In this document: positions 24,408 to 32,127 of the stretch, one piece after another
How positions within the stretch are numbered: the first letter of the stretch is position 1
How the letters are laid out: each line of letters opens with the position of its first letter
Assembly (NCBI GenBank): GCA_023453795.1
Contig: JAEXSP010000029.1
Location: 1 to 53,461 of the forward strand
Direction of reading: 5' to 3'
Origin: Bacillota bacterium
Lineage (GTDB): Bacteria > Bacillota > Clostridia > Acetivibrionales > JAEXSP01
Length of the DNA stretch: 53,461 nucleotides
Made by a program: the position numbers and the translations under genes
The notes under the pieces: model-generated
What the model saw: the letters and a program-made list of their open reading frames with translations, nothing else
What the model was told of the DNA's origin: nothing
Databases searched by the model: none

Positions 24408-24655
24408 TTCTTCCAGCGTTTTAGTGTAGGAAAATAGTTAAGTAGTTTTTCTCTAGCAGCATTCTCATTAGTGGTCTCGTCAATATGAAATTCAATGCAT
24501 TTTTCAACTTTCTGCTCCATAGTATCGTCATAAAGAAAGTCACCATTTTGATAACAATATGCACAATAATCTTCATTCAAGCTTTTATCCGCATTTGTTC
24601 CTCTTAGGTTATTATTATCAATATGCATTCCACAGCTTTGGCATATTTTATTCAT
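24404..24655 (-). CDS. Small zinc-ribbon protein (Zn_ribbon_2 type)
   Basis: The product of 83 residues begins MNKICQSCGMHIDNNNLRG and continues TNADKSLNEDYCAYCYQNGDF. Both features are typical of the putative zinc-ribbon family that often accompanies small regulators. Cys pairs at about 5/8 and 30/33 should bind zinc. I chose the ATG at 24653-24655 because GAGGAGG precedes it; it overlaps the XRE-VOC stop by eight bases. It is the middle gene of a tightly coupled three-gene operon. Confidence 0.8.
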   Translation of the reverse strand: MNKICQSCGMHIDNNNLRGTNADKSLNEDYCAYCYQNGDFLYDDTMEQKVEKCIEFHIDETTNENAAREKLLNYFPTLKRWKN

Positions 24656-25262
24656 TTTCATCCTCCTCATTTCCTCTAAATTTCCCTGTGATTTCAACGA
24701 CATTTTCATCCACATCAAAAATATGAAAATAGTAATATCCATCATGCACTTTTATAATATTAGTCATTTTACCAATATTAAGATTCTTTAATCTTTCATA
24801 CTCACGTTGTAAATCTTCCACCCAAAAGTTAAGCACAAATTTATAATCACCCACACTATAATGATGATTTTCTATATTTGACTCATTCATTAGCGCAATA
24901 CATTTGTTATCGAAATAAAATTCAGCAAATTTATTTCCGCAGTTTCTGCTAGTAACTTTCATGGATAATAACTTTTCATAAAAACCAATAGCTCTTTCAA
25001 AATCACGCACAACAAGATATATGGATCCCAAATGTAGTACTTGTGGTCTTAATTTTCTAATATCTGCTTCTTCCAGTAAGATTTGATCCGTAGAAACTGA
25101 AAATATCTTACTCATCATAATTACTTTATCTATTTCTGGAACAGCTGTACCCAACTCCCATTTCGAAACGGATTGTCTTGATACTTCGAGTTTTTCAGCA
25201 AGTTGCTCCTGCGTAAGGGAGTTACTTGTTCTAAATTGTTGTATTTGAGTTCCGATTCCCAT
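24648..25262 (-). CDS. XRE regulator fused to a VOC domain
   Basis: The product of about 204 residues has a Cro/CI-type helix-turn-helix (about 4-58; LTQEQLAEKLEVSRQSVSKWELG) joined to a VOC module (about 75-195; HLGSIYLVVRDFERAIGFYEKLL ... VDENVVEITG). This looks like a one-component regulator whose VOC part could bind a small molecule or drug. I chose the ATG at 25260-25262 since AAGGCGGA lies upstream; the ATG at 25280 overlaps that site. It heads the operon with a zinc ribbon and a second VOC protein, so it may control their expression. Confidence 0.85.
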   Translation of the reverse strand: MGIGTQIQQFRTSNSLTQEQLAEKLEVSRQSVSKWELGTAVPEIDKVIMMSKIFSVSTDQILLEEADIRKLRPQVLHLGSIYLVVRDFERAIGFYEKLLSMKVTSRNCGNKFAEFYFDNKCIALMNESNIENHHYSVGDYKFVLNFWVEDLQREYERLKNLNIGKMTNIIKVHDGYYYFHIFDVDENVVEITGKFRGNEEDENE

Positions 25263-25377
25263 AATAGTTCCGCCTTCCATTATTCTTATTTAAATTATAT
25301 TAGTATTTTGGGTAAAACTCCACCAACTTAGCTTTGAATTTGAGCAACTCATAGTTGCCATTTTATATTTATTAATG

Positions 25378-25424
25378 TAAAAAAGACACTTTCCAGCGAA
25401 TCGCTTCACTGAAAAATGTCCTAT
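25378..25424 (-). terminator. Terminator of the rhomboid gene
   Basis: GGACATTT and its near-complement form the outer stem with an inner GAAGCGATTCGC hairpin. It is followed on the minus strand by TTTTTT and lies about 65 bases past the rhomboid stop. Its layout and sequence match the terminator at 23778-23822. Confidence 0.6.
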
Positions 25425-25490
25425 AAAGATCTTTGATATTTTTGTTGCAAACGTGTTGCACATGGAGTAAAGAAGGGTTGAACCTAAAAA

Positions 25491-26090
25491 TTAATATATC
25501 AACTTGAATTTAACTCCAATCAAACCAATTACTAACCCAACAAAAAAACTAAACGAGTGAATGATGATCGTAGTATAATTTCCGAAAAAACTTGCCGTAA
25601 CAAAGTAAATCATAATATATATGATTGCAGGATGATACCATCGGTATGGGAAGTCGTTCGGATATCGAAGCCACAGTATTAATAAAATAGCAAACAATGC
25701 ATAGATTGCTATAGATGAACCATTTCCATTACTGCAATCACTGAAATACCCATAAAACATCAGACTTGCAATAATATCAGCAATCAGATATATCGCTAAA
25801 AATTTCATATGACCCATTCTTCTTTCGAAAAATGTCCCAACACTAATTAGTGCTATTATATTTGCTGTTATGTGTAACCAATTTGCATGCAAAAAAGATG
25901 CTGTAATCACTCGGTAAAACTGCCCATTCAGTTTATGAAAACCGCTGCCAGATAATGCATCGAATACCATATTGTTACCAATAAATCTATTTAATAAGAA
26001 TAGTAACAAATAAGTACACGATAAAATTAATAATATCGAATTATCACAAATCATTCTCTTTAATCTGGCAAAAGAGTTATTCAAAATCAT
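25491..26090 (-). CDS. Rhomboid-family intramembrane serine protease
   Basis: The product of about 199 residues has six or so membrane helices. The conserved His and Asn of helix 2 are in ANWLHITANIIAL. The catalytic Ser is in NGNGSSIAIYALFA, and the catalytic His is probably in IIHSFSFFVGLVIG. Rhomboids cut transmembrane substrates within the membrane. The serine motif is GSS, not the usual GxSG, so activity is likely but not certain. I chose the ATG at 26088-26090 because GGGAG lies seven bases upstream. It sits against the rpsI end inside the putative inserted segment. Confidence 0.8.
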   Translation of the reverse strand: MILNNSFARLKRMICDNSILLILSCTYLLLFLLNRFIGNNMVFDALSGSGFHKLNGQFYRVITASFLHANWLHITANIIALISVGTFFERRMGHMKFLAIYLIADIIASLMFYGYFSDCSNGNGSSIAIYALFAILLILWLRYPNDFPYRWYHPAIIYIMIYFVTASFFGNYTTIIIHSFSFFVGLVIGLIGVKFKLIY

Positions 26091-26171
26091 ATGTATCTCC
26101 CATTCTAATTCCTGACTGAAAATGTTTGAGTGCTTCATTTATTCGCCGGAATACCAAGCTAAAACCCATAA

Positions 26172-26202
26172 TAAAAAAAGCCCAAAAATAGGGCTTTTTT
26201 AT
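26172..26202 (-). terminator. Terminator directly behind rpsI
   Basis: AAAAAAGCCC and GGGCTTTTTT form a ten-base stem with a seven-base loop, eight bases after the rpsI stop. The symmetric A and T tracts allow termination in both directions. Confidence 0.85.
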
Positions 26203-26248
26203 TGTTGAAATTATCTCTTTGAGAACTGTGGAGCTCTTCTTGCTTTCT
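26203..26248 (-). repeat. rpsI 3' end, candidate attachment site (gene-proximal)
   Basis: This is the partner of the repeat at 20864-20909: 46 bases in direct orientation with a single mismatch, 5,339 bases apart. It includes the last 12 codons and stop of intact rpsI. In streptococci some integrative elements are known to enter at the rpsI 3' end, which supports reading this as an attachment site. Confidence 0.7.
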
Positions 26249-26603
26249 TGAGTCCGTATTTCTTTCTTTCCTTCATTCTTGGGTCTCTTGTCAAGAAACC
26301 AGCCTTTTTCAATGCAGGTCTGAATTCTTCGTCTGCCTTGAGAAGTGCTCTTGATATACCGTGCCTGATAGCTCCTGCCTGACCTGTAAAGCCTCCGCCT
26401 ACTACCTTGCAAATTACATCAAATTTGCTTGATGTATCAGTAAGCACCAACGGCTGTTTAACAATAACCTTCAATGTTGCCAAACCAAAATACTCGTCAA
26501 GGCTTCTATCATTAATCATAACTTTCCCGTCTCCAGGAACAAGTCTAACTCTAGCAATAGATTTTTTTCTCCTACCGGTTCCGTAAAATTGCACCTTAGC
26601 CAT
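26211..26603 (-). CDS. rpsI: 30S ribosomal protein S9
   Basis: The product of 130 residues begins AKVQFYGTGRRKKSIARVRLVPG and ends with the basic tail ARRAPQFSKR that reaches into the decoding site of the small subunit. Length and motifs are standard. It follows rplM by 20 bases in the usual two-gene operon. Its 3' end appears to be used as an integration site: a second copy lies at 20864-20909. Confidence 0.98.
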   Translation of the reverse strand: MAKVQFYGTGRRKKSIARVRLVPGDGKVMINDRSLDEYFGLATLKVIVKQPLVLTDTSSKFDVICKVVGGGFTGQAGAIRHGISRALLKADEEFRPALKKAGFLTRDPRMKERKKYGLKKARRAPQFSKR

Positions 26604-26623
26604 AACTCTTTATACTCCCTTCA

Positions 26624-27058
26624 TTAAATATTAATTTCCAATGCCTCAGGCTTCTGAGCCTGGTGTTCGTGTTCGCTGCCCTTGTACACCTTTAGCTTCC
26701 TATACATTGCTCTGCCGAGGCTGTTCTTTGGGAGCATTCCCTTTATAGCCAATTCTACTGCCTTCTCAGGCTTAGTTGCCATAAATGTTCTGTACTTAAG
26801 CTCTTTCATACCACCCGGGAAACCTGAGTGATGTCTGTAAATCTTCTGATCGAGCTTCTTTCCTGTAAGTACCACTTTTTCAGCATTGAGTACTATTACA
26901 TGATCACCTGTATCTACAGATGGTGAATAAATTGGCTTATGTTTTCCTCTTAAAATTTTAGCCACTTCACTGGCAAGTCTGCCTAATGGTTTGCCTTCTG
27001 CATCGACAATATACCATTTTCTTTGAACTTCTCCTGGCTTAGCCACAAAAGTTTTCAT
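26624..27058 (-). CDS. rplM: 50S ribosomal protein L13
   Basis: The product of 144 residues has the L13 landmarks WYIVDAEGKPLGRLAS, ILRGKHKPIYSPSVDTGDHVIV and GMLPKNSLGRAMYRKLKVY. L13 is an early-binding protein of the large subunit. The ATG has a strong AAGGAGGT site. It heads the rplM-rpsI operon and is served by the promoter at 27200-27229, leaving a leader of about 140 bases that may be regulatory. Confidence 0.98.
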   Translation of the reverse strand: MKTFVAKPGEVQRKWYIVDAEGKPLGRLASEVAKILRGKHKPIYSPSVDTGDHVIVLNAEKVVLTGKKLDQKIYRHHSGFPGGMKELKYRTFMATKPEKAVELAIKGMLPKNSLGRAMYRKLKVYKGSEHEHQAQKPEALEINI

Positions 27059-27199
27059 GAAACTCTTTACCTCCTTGAACTACCGGTTCTGATAATTTAT
27101 TAAAAATATGTTATTTCAGTTCAATCCTGCTAAGGTAATCCGACAGCTTAAAACAGCATTTTCGAATATATAATGAACTAAACTTTTCGACACTTAAAC

Positions 27200-27229
27200 A
27201 TTTTAATATAGATACCCGCAAGGTGTCAA
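27200..27229 (-). promoter_or_regulatory. Promoter of rplM-rpsI
   Basis: The minus strand shows a perfect -35 TTGACA (27224-27229), an 18-base spacer and -10 TAAAAT (27200-27205), about 140 bases before the rplM start. The 287-base gap between the neighbouring gene and rplM also supports a separate promoter here. Confidence 0.65.
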
Positions 27230-27346
27230 GTACATTTTGTTATAATTTTAATTTATCTCACTATTACTCTCTTTTTTGTCTCTATTATATCATTATCTCT
27301 CAAATAGTCAGCCGCCATTCTATTTTTTCACAAAAAAATTCTTACC

Positions 27347-28390
27347 TCAATACACAATCAATTTCCCCAGCGGATAGTTTCCATCCCAGCCGCACGGCAA
27401 ATATCCCTGTTCACACACGTTAAGCAAATGTTCGCAGAACATCTGGTCATTAAGCGGTCTGAAATGATCTGCCAAAATACATTCCAACATCATATATTTT
27501 ACATTGTCCCATATTTCCTTGGTTTCGATGATTCCTTTATTTTTCAACGCCGCAAATACTGCCTTTTCCATATCAATAATTATTGTCTTTTTCATTTCAT
27601 CCACAAATTCATTCCAATTCGTTTTCCTTCTGAAATGTATTCCGGCACTTAGTTCGTTCTGCATTTCAAGTAATAAGTTTGACCATTTTATACCTTCACT
27701 GTACTTGCACGCTTCTTTAAAGTTCTTTACATATTTAACCTGAAATGCACATTTGACATTTTCTTCACCACAGTGTGAAAACCATTCAATTGCCAGCAAC
27801 CTTCTCTTAAGCTCAGGATTTATAATCAGTGTATCAACAAGATCCTCTCGTAATGGCAATCTGTTTTCCGGTACAGGCATTGTAAAATTAATTTTCGCCT
27901 TTTCCCTATACCCCGAATGTGTCCACATCATAAACTCATATAAATCCGATACTGTTTCAAACCACTCTTCACCGTCTTTCAGAGCATCATCCTTTAATAA
28001 GTACCCCTTTTTGCTATTAAACTTCATCCCTATTTTAAAAGCCTTTTCACAATATTTGAAATACTCCTTTAAAGGCATTTCATTCGGCCTGTCACCAATA
28101 TCCTCATGAAATATATGAAATATTTTTCCTTTATTTGCTCCTTTATAACAATACACAATAAAAGCGGACATTTCGTCACACTCCCAAAAAGGTATCATCT
28201 TGCCTTCCGGAAGCAAATCACCGCAAGCTTCCACTGCATCCATATACTTCATTGCTGTTTCATAATTAATGAACCTTGGAACTCCATATCCTCCTATGCT
28301 GCCATAAAGTTCAAACCACTTTTCGAGCAGTTCCCTATCCTTCTTGGAGAACTTAATCCCGTTAGCTTCAAATTCTTCAATATAACTCAT
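27347..28390 (-). CDS. Hypothetical protein, possible SUKH-like N-terminal domain
   Basis: The product of 347 residues is cytoplasmic by composition. The first 125 or so residues (FELYGSIGGYGVPRF, then IPFWECDEMSAFIVYCYK and GKIFHIFHED) follow the order of SMI1/KNR4-type domains, which commonly serve as immunity proteins. The remainder has no family I recognise. The ATG follows GGAGATGAG. The gene interrupts the usual truA-rplM order, so it was probably inserted into the ribosomal locus. The gap of 36 bases to truA suggests read-through from there. Confidence 0.5.
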   Translation of the reverse strand: MSYIEEFEANGIKFSKKDRELLEKWFELYGSIGGYGVPRFINYETAMKYMDAVEACGDLLPEGKMIPFWECDEMSAFIVYCYKGANKGKIFHIFHEDIGDRPNEMPLKEYFKYCEKAFKIGMKFNSKKGYLLKDDALKDGEEWFETVSDLYEFMMWTHSGYREKAKINFTMPVPENRLPLREDLVDTLIINPELKRRLLAIEWFSHCGEENVKCAFQVKYVKNFKEACKYSEGIKWSNLLLEMQNELSAGIHFRRKTNWNEFVDEMKKTIIIDMEKAVFAALKNKGIIETKEIWDNVKYMMLECILADHFRPLNDQMFCEHLLNVCEQGYLPCGWDGNYPLGKLIVY

Positions 28391-28426
28391 TGCAATCTCA
28401 TCTCCATATGTATTAAATATATTATC

Positions 28427-29161
28427 CTAATAATACACCTCGACAAGGTAAAGGCCATGTGCCGGAGCAGTCTTCCCTGCCTGCCTTCTATCCTTGCTTT
28501 TGATTATGCCTTCAATATCTTCTGCTTTTAATTTACCTATTCCGACTTCAACCAAGGTCCCTGTAATAATCCTTACCATATTATATAAAAATCCGTTCCC
28601 TGCTATCTCAAATTCGATAATATCACCTGATTTGCTTACAGTAGCTTCTATTATAGTTCTTACTGAAGATTTTACACTGCTGCCAGTAGATTTGAATGCT
28701 GAAAAATCATGCTCTCCGATAAAATATTTTGAAGCCTTGTCCATTATGTCCACATCCAGATCATATTTAACATGAAATGCCCTGTTTCTCAAAAGTGCCG
28801 ACGGATAGATGGAGTTATGTATCAGATATCTGTATTTTTTCCCCTTTGAATTATACCTTGAATGGAAATCCATATCAGTTTCTTCCGAGCCTTTTATCAC
28901 AATATCACCAGGCAGCACTGCATTAAGAGCATGTGAAAACTTATCGGCGGGTATTGAAGATTCAGTTGTGAAATTAGCCACCTGCCCAAAAGCATGAACT
29001 CCTACATCTGTCCTGCTTGAACCCGTCAAATTGATGTCTTCGCCTGTCAGCTTTTTTAAGGCATTACGTATTACATCCTGAATAGCCAATGCATTGATTT
29101 GCGACTGCCACCCATGATATTTTGTGCCCTCATATTCTATCAGCAGCTTAATGTTGCGCAT
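28427..29161 (-). CDS. truA: tRNA pseudouridine(38-40) synthase TruA
   Basis: The product of 244 residues begins MRNIKLLIEYEGTKYHGWQ and contains the catalytic aspartate in SSRTDVGVHA (about Asp51). Later family blocks are YRYLI and GNGFLYNMVRIITGTLVEVG. TruA modifies uridines 38-40 in the anticodon arm of many tRNAs. I chose the ATG at 29159-29161 because GAGGTGG is then at a workable distance; an ATG three codons upstream would lie only two bases from it. In related genomes it lies behind ecfT; here glcK intervenes. Confidence 0.96.
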   Translation of the reverse strand: MRNIKLLIEYEGTKYHGWQSQINALAIQDVIRNALKKLTGEDINLTGSSRTDVGVHAFGQVANFTTESSIPADKFSHALNAVLPGDIVIKGSEETDMDFHSRYNSKGKKYRYLIHNSIYPSALLRNRAFHVKYDLDVDIMDKASKYFIGEHDFSAFKSTGSSVKSSVRTIIEATVSKSGDIIEFEIAGNGFLYNMVRIITGTLVEVGIGKLKAEDIEGIIKSKDRRQAGKTAPAHGLYLVEVYY

Positions 29162-29183
29162 ATAATCCATACCACCTCATATA

Positions 29184-29208
29184 CAAAAGGCAGACACATT
29201 GGTCTGCC
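29184..29208 (-). terminator. Terminator of glcK
   Basis: On the minus strand GGCAGAC, a short loop and GTCTGCC are followed by TTTTG, about 50 bases past the glcK stop and just before the truA ribosome site. Confidence 0.75.
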
Positions 29209-29257
29209 CCACAATTACCCTTCTTTTTACTAACAACCATCAACTAACAACTTCATT

Positions 29258-30202
29258 TTATAGTCCCAGCATTGCTGCCCCGATTATTCCAGCATCATTG
29301 CCCATCTGTGCTGTTCTAATCTGAGTTTGCGGAACCTGTAAGCAGTATGAACCCTCATTAACAAACTCTCTCAAAGGTTTCAGCAGGTATTCCCCTTCTT
29401 TGCTCACACCGCCGCCTATAGCTATTACCTCCGGTTCGATTGCATTGATGATGTTGGTCAAGCCCTCTGCTATATAGAATATATATTGTTTAACAACAGC
29501 TTTACCGACCTCATCATCCTGCCTGGCTGCATCGAAAGCAGTCTTAGCATCGATCTTTGACAGATCACCGTTGACCAGCTTGTTAATCAGTGAATCGGGA
29601 TTTTCTTCTGCAGCTTTTTTTGTTTGCCTTATAACAGCGGTAGCTGATGCATATGCTTCCCAACAGCCTTTCCTTCCGCAGGTGCACTGTTCTCCCCCTG
29701 AAACAATAACCATATGCCCCAATTCTGATGCCGCGTTATTGAATCCGCTGAATACTTTCCCACCTAATACTATACCTGCACCTACTCCTGTTCCCAGGGT
29801 AACCGTAACCGAGTCCTGAACGTCTTTTGCAGCTCCGCAGATGCTTTCCGCCAAGGCGGCACAGTTCGCATCATTATCAAGGTAAACCGGTAAATCGATA
29901 TATTTCTGCATTTCAGTTCTCATCGGTACATTATTAAACGAAAGATTGTTCGAGTAAATAAGAATACCTTCCCTGCTGTTTGGAGTCCCAGGACTGCCTA
30001 TACCTATGCTTTTTATGTCCTTCTGCGGAATTCCTGAAGCTTGTATCACCTTCAGGACAAGTCCAGCCATATCCTTGATTATTTCCTGGTATGACCGCCC
30101 CCTGTTTGTAGGTATGCTGTCCTTTAAAAGAATCTTTCCCTTCTCATCTACAATCCCTGCGGCGATATTAGTGCCTCCAAGATCTATTCCTATATAATAC
30201 AT
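29258..30202 (-). CDS. glcK: ROK-family glucokinase
   Basis: The product of 314 residues has the N-terminal phosphate loop IGIDLGGTNIAAGIVDEKG, the catalytic Asp in YLDNDANCAALAE, and the ROK zinc motif CTCGRKGCWE (about 175-184) after ELGHM. ATP-binding glycines are in VIAIGGGVS. It phosphorylates glucose in the cytoplasm, fitting a cellulose-degrading lifestyle. The start follows AAGGGGG. It is read alone, with its own terminator, and splits the usual ecfT-truA junction. Confidence 0.93.
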   Translation of the reverse strand: MYYIGIDLGGTNIAAGIVDEKGKILLKDSIPTNRGRSYQEIIKDMAGLVLKVIQASGIPQKDIKSIGIGSPGTPNSREGILIYSNNLSFNNVPMRTEMQKYIDLPVYLDNDANCAALAESICGAAKDVQDSVTVTLGTGVGAGIVLGGKVFSGFNNAASELGHMVIVSGGEQCTCGRKGCWEAYASATAVIRQTKKAAEENPDSLINKLVNGDLSKIDAKTAFDAARQDDEVGKAVVKQYIFYIAEGLTNIINAIEPEVIAIGGGVSKEGEYLLKPLREFVNEGSYCLQVPQTQIRTAQMGNDAGIIGAAMLGL

Positions 30203-30316
30203 CTATTTACCCCCTTGTTAAAAATATACTAAACTATAGCTTTATATTCACGAAATGCCCTGATTTATCTTATTCACAATATATAGGATACTATATGCAG
30301 AACGCTAAATCAATAC

Positions 30317-30415
30317 TAGTGCGTTCTCAAATTACCTATGCAGAAGAAAATCCGAGGATCTCGACGCTTCAACGAATTCGCAGGATTTTCATAAAACTTT
30401 ATTTGAGAAACACTA
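30317..30415. repeat. Nested palindromic element between glcK and ecfT
   Basis: The outer arms TAGTGCGTTCTCAAAT (30317-30332) and ATTTGAGAAACACTA (30401-30415) are near-perfect inverted repeats. Inside them GAAAATCC (30346-30353) and GGATTTTC (30383-30390) form a second dyad, with GAATTC at 30374-30379 just inside its right arm. The whole is about 99 bases with no gene. This is the layout of a small miniature inverted-repeat element or a repeated palindromic unit. Other copies would be needed to prove mobility. It could also end the ecfT transcript. Confidence 0.55.
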
Positions 30416-30418
30416 TAC

Positions 30419-31219
30419 TCACATATACTGCAAGAATAGCGTTAAAAACACAAATATTATTACAACAGCCATAATCAAGCCGTCAATACTTCCATACTTC
30501 AGCTCCTTCATTCTGGTGCGGCCTACACTTCCCCTGTAACAGCGGGACTCCATAGCAATTGCAAGCTCATCCGCACGTCTGAATGCACTGACAAATAGAG
30601 GAACCAAAACCGGAATGAAGCTTTTTGCTCTCCGTATAATGTTTCCTGTATCAAAATCCGCCCCTCTGGCAGCCTGTGCTTTCATAATCTTTTCTGTTTC
30701 TTCAAGCAGAGTCGGGATGAAGCGTAGCGCAATTGTCATCATCATTGCTATTTCATGCACCGGCAATCCGATTCTGTTTAAGGGTTTCATAAGCTTTTCA
30801 ATCCCGTCGGTAAGCATAATCGGTGTTGTTGTTAAAGTCAGCAGCGACACACCAACCACCAGCAGTGTAATTCTGAATATCATAATAAGAGCGCTGTGTA
30901 AGCCCTGATCTGTTATATAAATGAAGCCATACTTAAACAGTTTTTTCCCGTTTGAATTAAAAAAAATGTTCAGTATTGCTGCGAATATAATAACAAAAAG
31001 TATTGGTTTTAAGCCCTTTAAAGTATATTTTAAGGGTACATTTGAAATAATTATTGCACTCAGCGTAAACAACGTATACATTGCAAAACCCGGCAATGTA
31101 TCGATAAGAATCAGAGCCACAACAAATATGAACGATATTATGATTTTTGTCCTTGGATCCGCCTTGTGCAAGGGCGAACTGCCAGGAAAGTATTGTCCGA
31201 TTGTAATGTTTTTTAACAT
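30419..31219 (-). CDS. ecfT: Energy-coupling factor transporter transmembrane protein EcfT
   Basis: The product of 266 residues begins with a short conserved segment (YFPGSSPLHKADPRTKI), then several membrane helices. It shows the two cytoplasmic coupling motifs AARGADFD and RRADELAIAMESRCYRG, whose Ala-Arg-Gly and Arg-containing helices contact the ATPases. EcfT couples EcfA1/A2 to exchangeable vitamin- or metal-binding S components. No S component is adjacent, as usual for group II ECF systems. It ends the ecfA1-ecfA2-ecfT operon. Confidence 0.96.
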   Translation of the reverse strand: MLKNITIGQYFPGSSPLHKADPRTKIIISFIFVVALILIDTLPGFAMYTLFTLSAIIISNVPLKYTLKGLKPILFVIIFAAILNIFFNSNGKKLFKYGFIYITDQGLHSALIMIFRITLLVVGVSLLTLTTTPIMLTDGIEKLMKPLNRIGLPVHEIAMMMTIALRFIPTLLEETEKIMKAQAARGADFDTGNIIRRAKSFIPVLVPLFVSAFRRADELAIAMESRCYRGSVGRTRMKELKYGSIDGLIMAVVIIFVFLTLFLQYM

Positions 31220-31252
31220 TCGACTACATCCCTATAAATAATCTTTTTAACA

Positions 31253-32101
31253 TCATTGAAACTTGTGAGCATACCTTAGTATTTCCTTTTTAGCTTCTTC
31301 CACGGTAAATATTTCATCAGACAATTCCGGAAATGACTTTTTCAATTTTTTGAACAAATAAGTGATTTCAGGTGCTGAAAGGCCGATCTTCTCCAGTTTT
31401 TCCGCATTCCTGAACACTTCCTTTACATTTCCGCTCATCTCTAATTTACCGTCGTTCATCACTATAACTTTTTGCACAAGCTTTGCAGTGTCCTCCATAC
31501 TATGTGAAACCAGAACAACTGTAAGCTCAGTATTCCTATGCAGATTGCGGATAAGTGTAAACAACTCATCCCTGCCTTTCGGGTCAAGACCGGCAGCAGG
31601 CTCATCAAGCACCAATATTTCCGGCTTCATTGCAAGCACACCGGCAATTGCGACTCTGCGCTTTTGTCCTCCGGAAAGCTCAAATGGGGATTTTTCGAGT
31701 ATCTCTTGACCCAAGCCTACAGAGTATATTGCTTCCTCTACCCTTATGCCGGCCTCATCATTACTTAAACCCTGTTTCTGCAGGCCAAAAGCAATATCCT
31801 TGTATACTGTCTCTTCAAAAAGCTGATGTTCGGGATATTGGAATACCATTCCTACCTGATTTCTAAGCAGCTTAAGATTTTTCCCTGACACATCGCTTCC
31901 GTTAATGAGAACACTTCCTGATGTAGCTTTTAAAAGTCCGTTAAAATGCTGCACAAGGGTAGACTTACCAGAGCCTGTATGCCCGATAATCCCAACAAAC
32001 TCCCCTTTTTCTATATGAAGATTAATATTTTCCAAAGCTGTTTTTTCAAAAGGGCTTCCCGGCATGTATACATGAGTCAACCCTTCTACTTTAATTGACA
32101 T
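31253..32101 (-). CDS. ecfA2: Energy-coupling factor transporter ATPase EcfA2
   Basis: An ABC ATPase of 282 residues with Walker A GHTGSGKST (about 40-48), signature ELSGGQKRRVAIAG, Walker B EILVLDEPAAGLDP and the switch His in LVSHSM. The opening IKVEGLTHVYMPGSPFEKTALENI is characteristic of the second ECF ATPase. With EcfA1 it forms the heterodimer that drives vitamin uptake. It lies between ecfA1 and ecfT with short spacings. Confidence 0.96.
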   Translation of the reverse strand: MSIKVEGLTHVYMPGSPFEKTALENINLHIEKGEFVGIIGHTGSGKSTLVQHFNGLLKATSGSVLINGSDVSGKNLKLLRNQVGMVFQYPEHQLFEETVYKDIAFGLQKQGLSNDEAGIRVEEAIYSVGLGQEILEKSPFELSGGQKRRVAIAGVLAMKPEILVLDEPAAGLDPKGRDELFTLIRNLHRNTELTVVLVSHSMEDTAKLVQKVIVMNDGKLEMSGNVKEVFRNAEKLEKIGLSAPEITYLFKKLKKSFPELSDEIFTVEEAKKEILRYAHKFQ

Positions 32102-32127
32102 CTTTCCTCCAAACTATAACCCTTCCG

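Noticed and set aside
26077..26412. Open frame across the rpsI end and rhomboid start
   Set aside because: It is out of frame with rpsI and crosses its stop and terminator; it is a shadow of the real genes.
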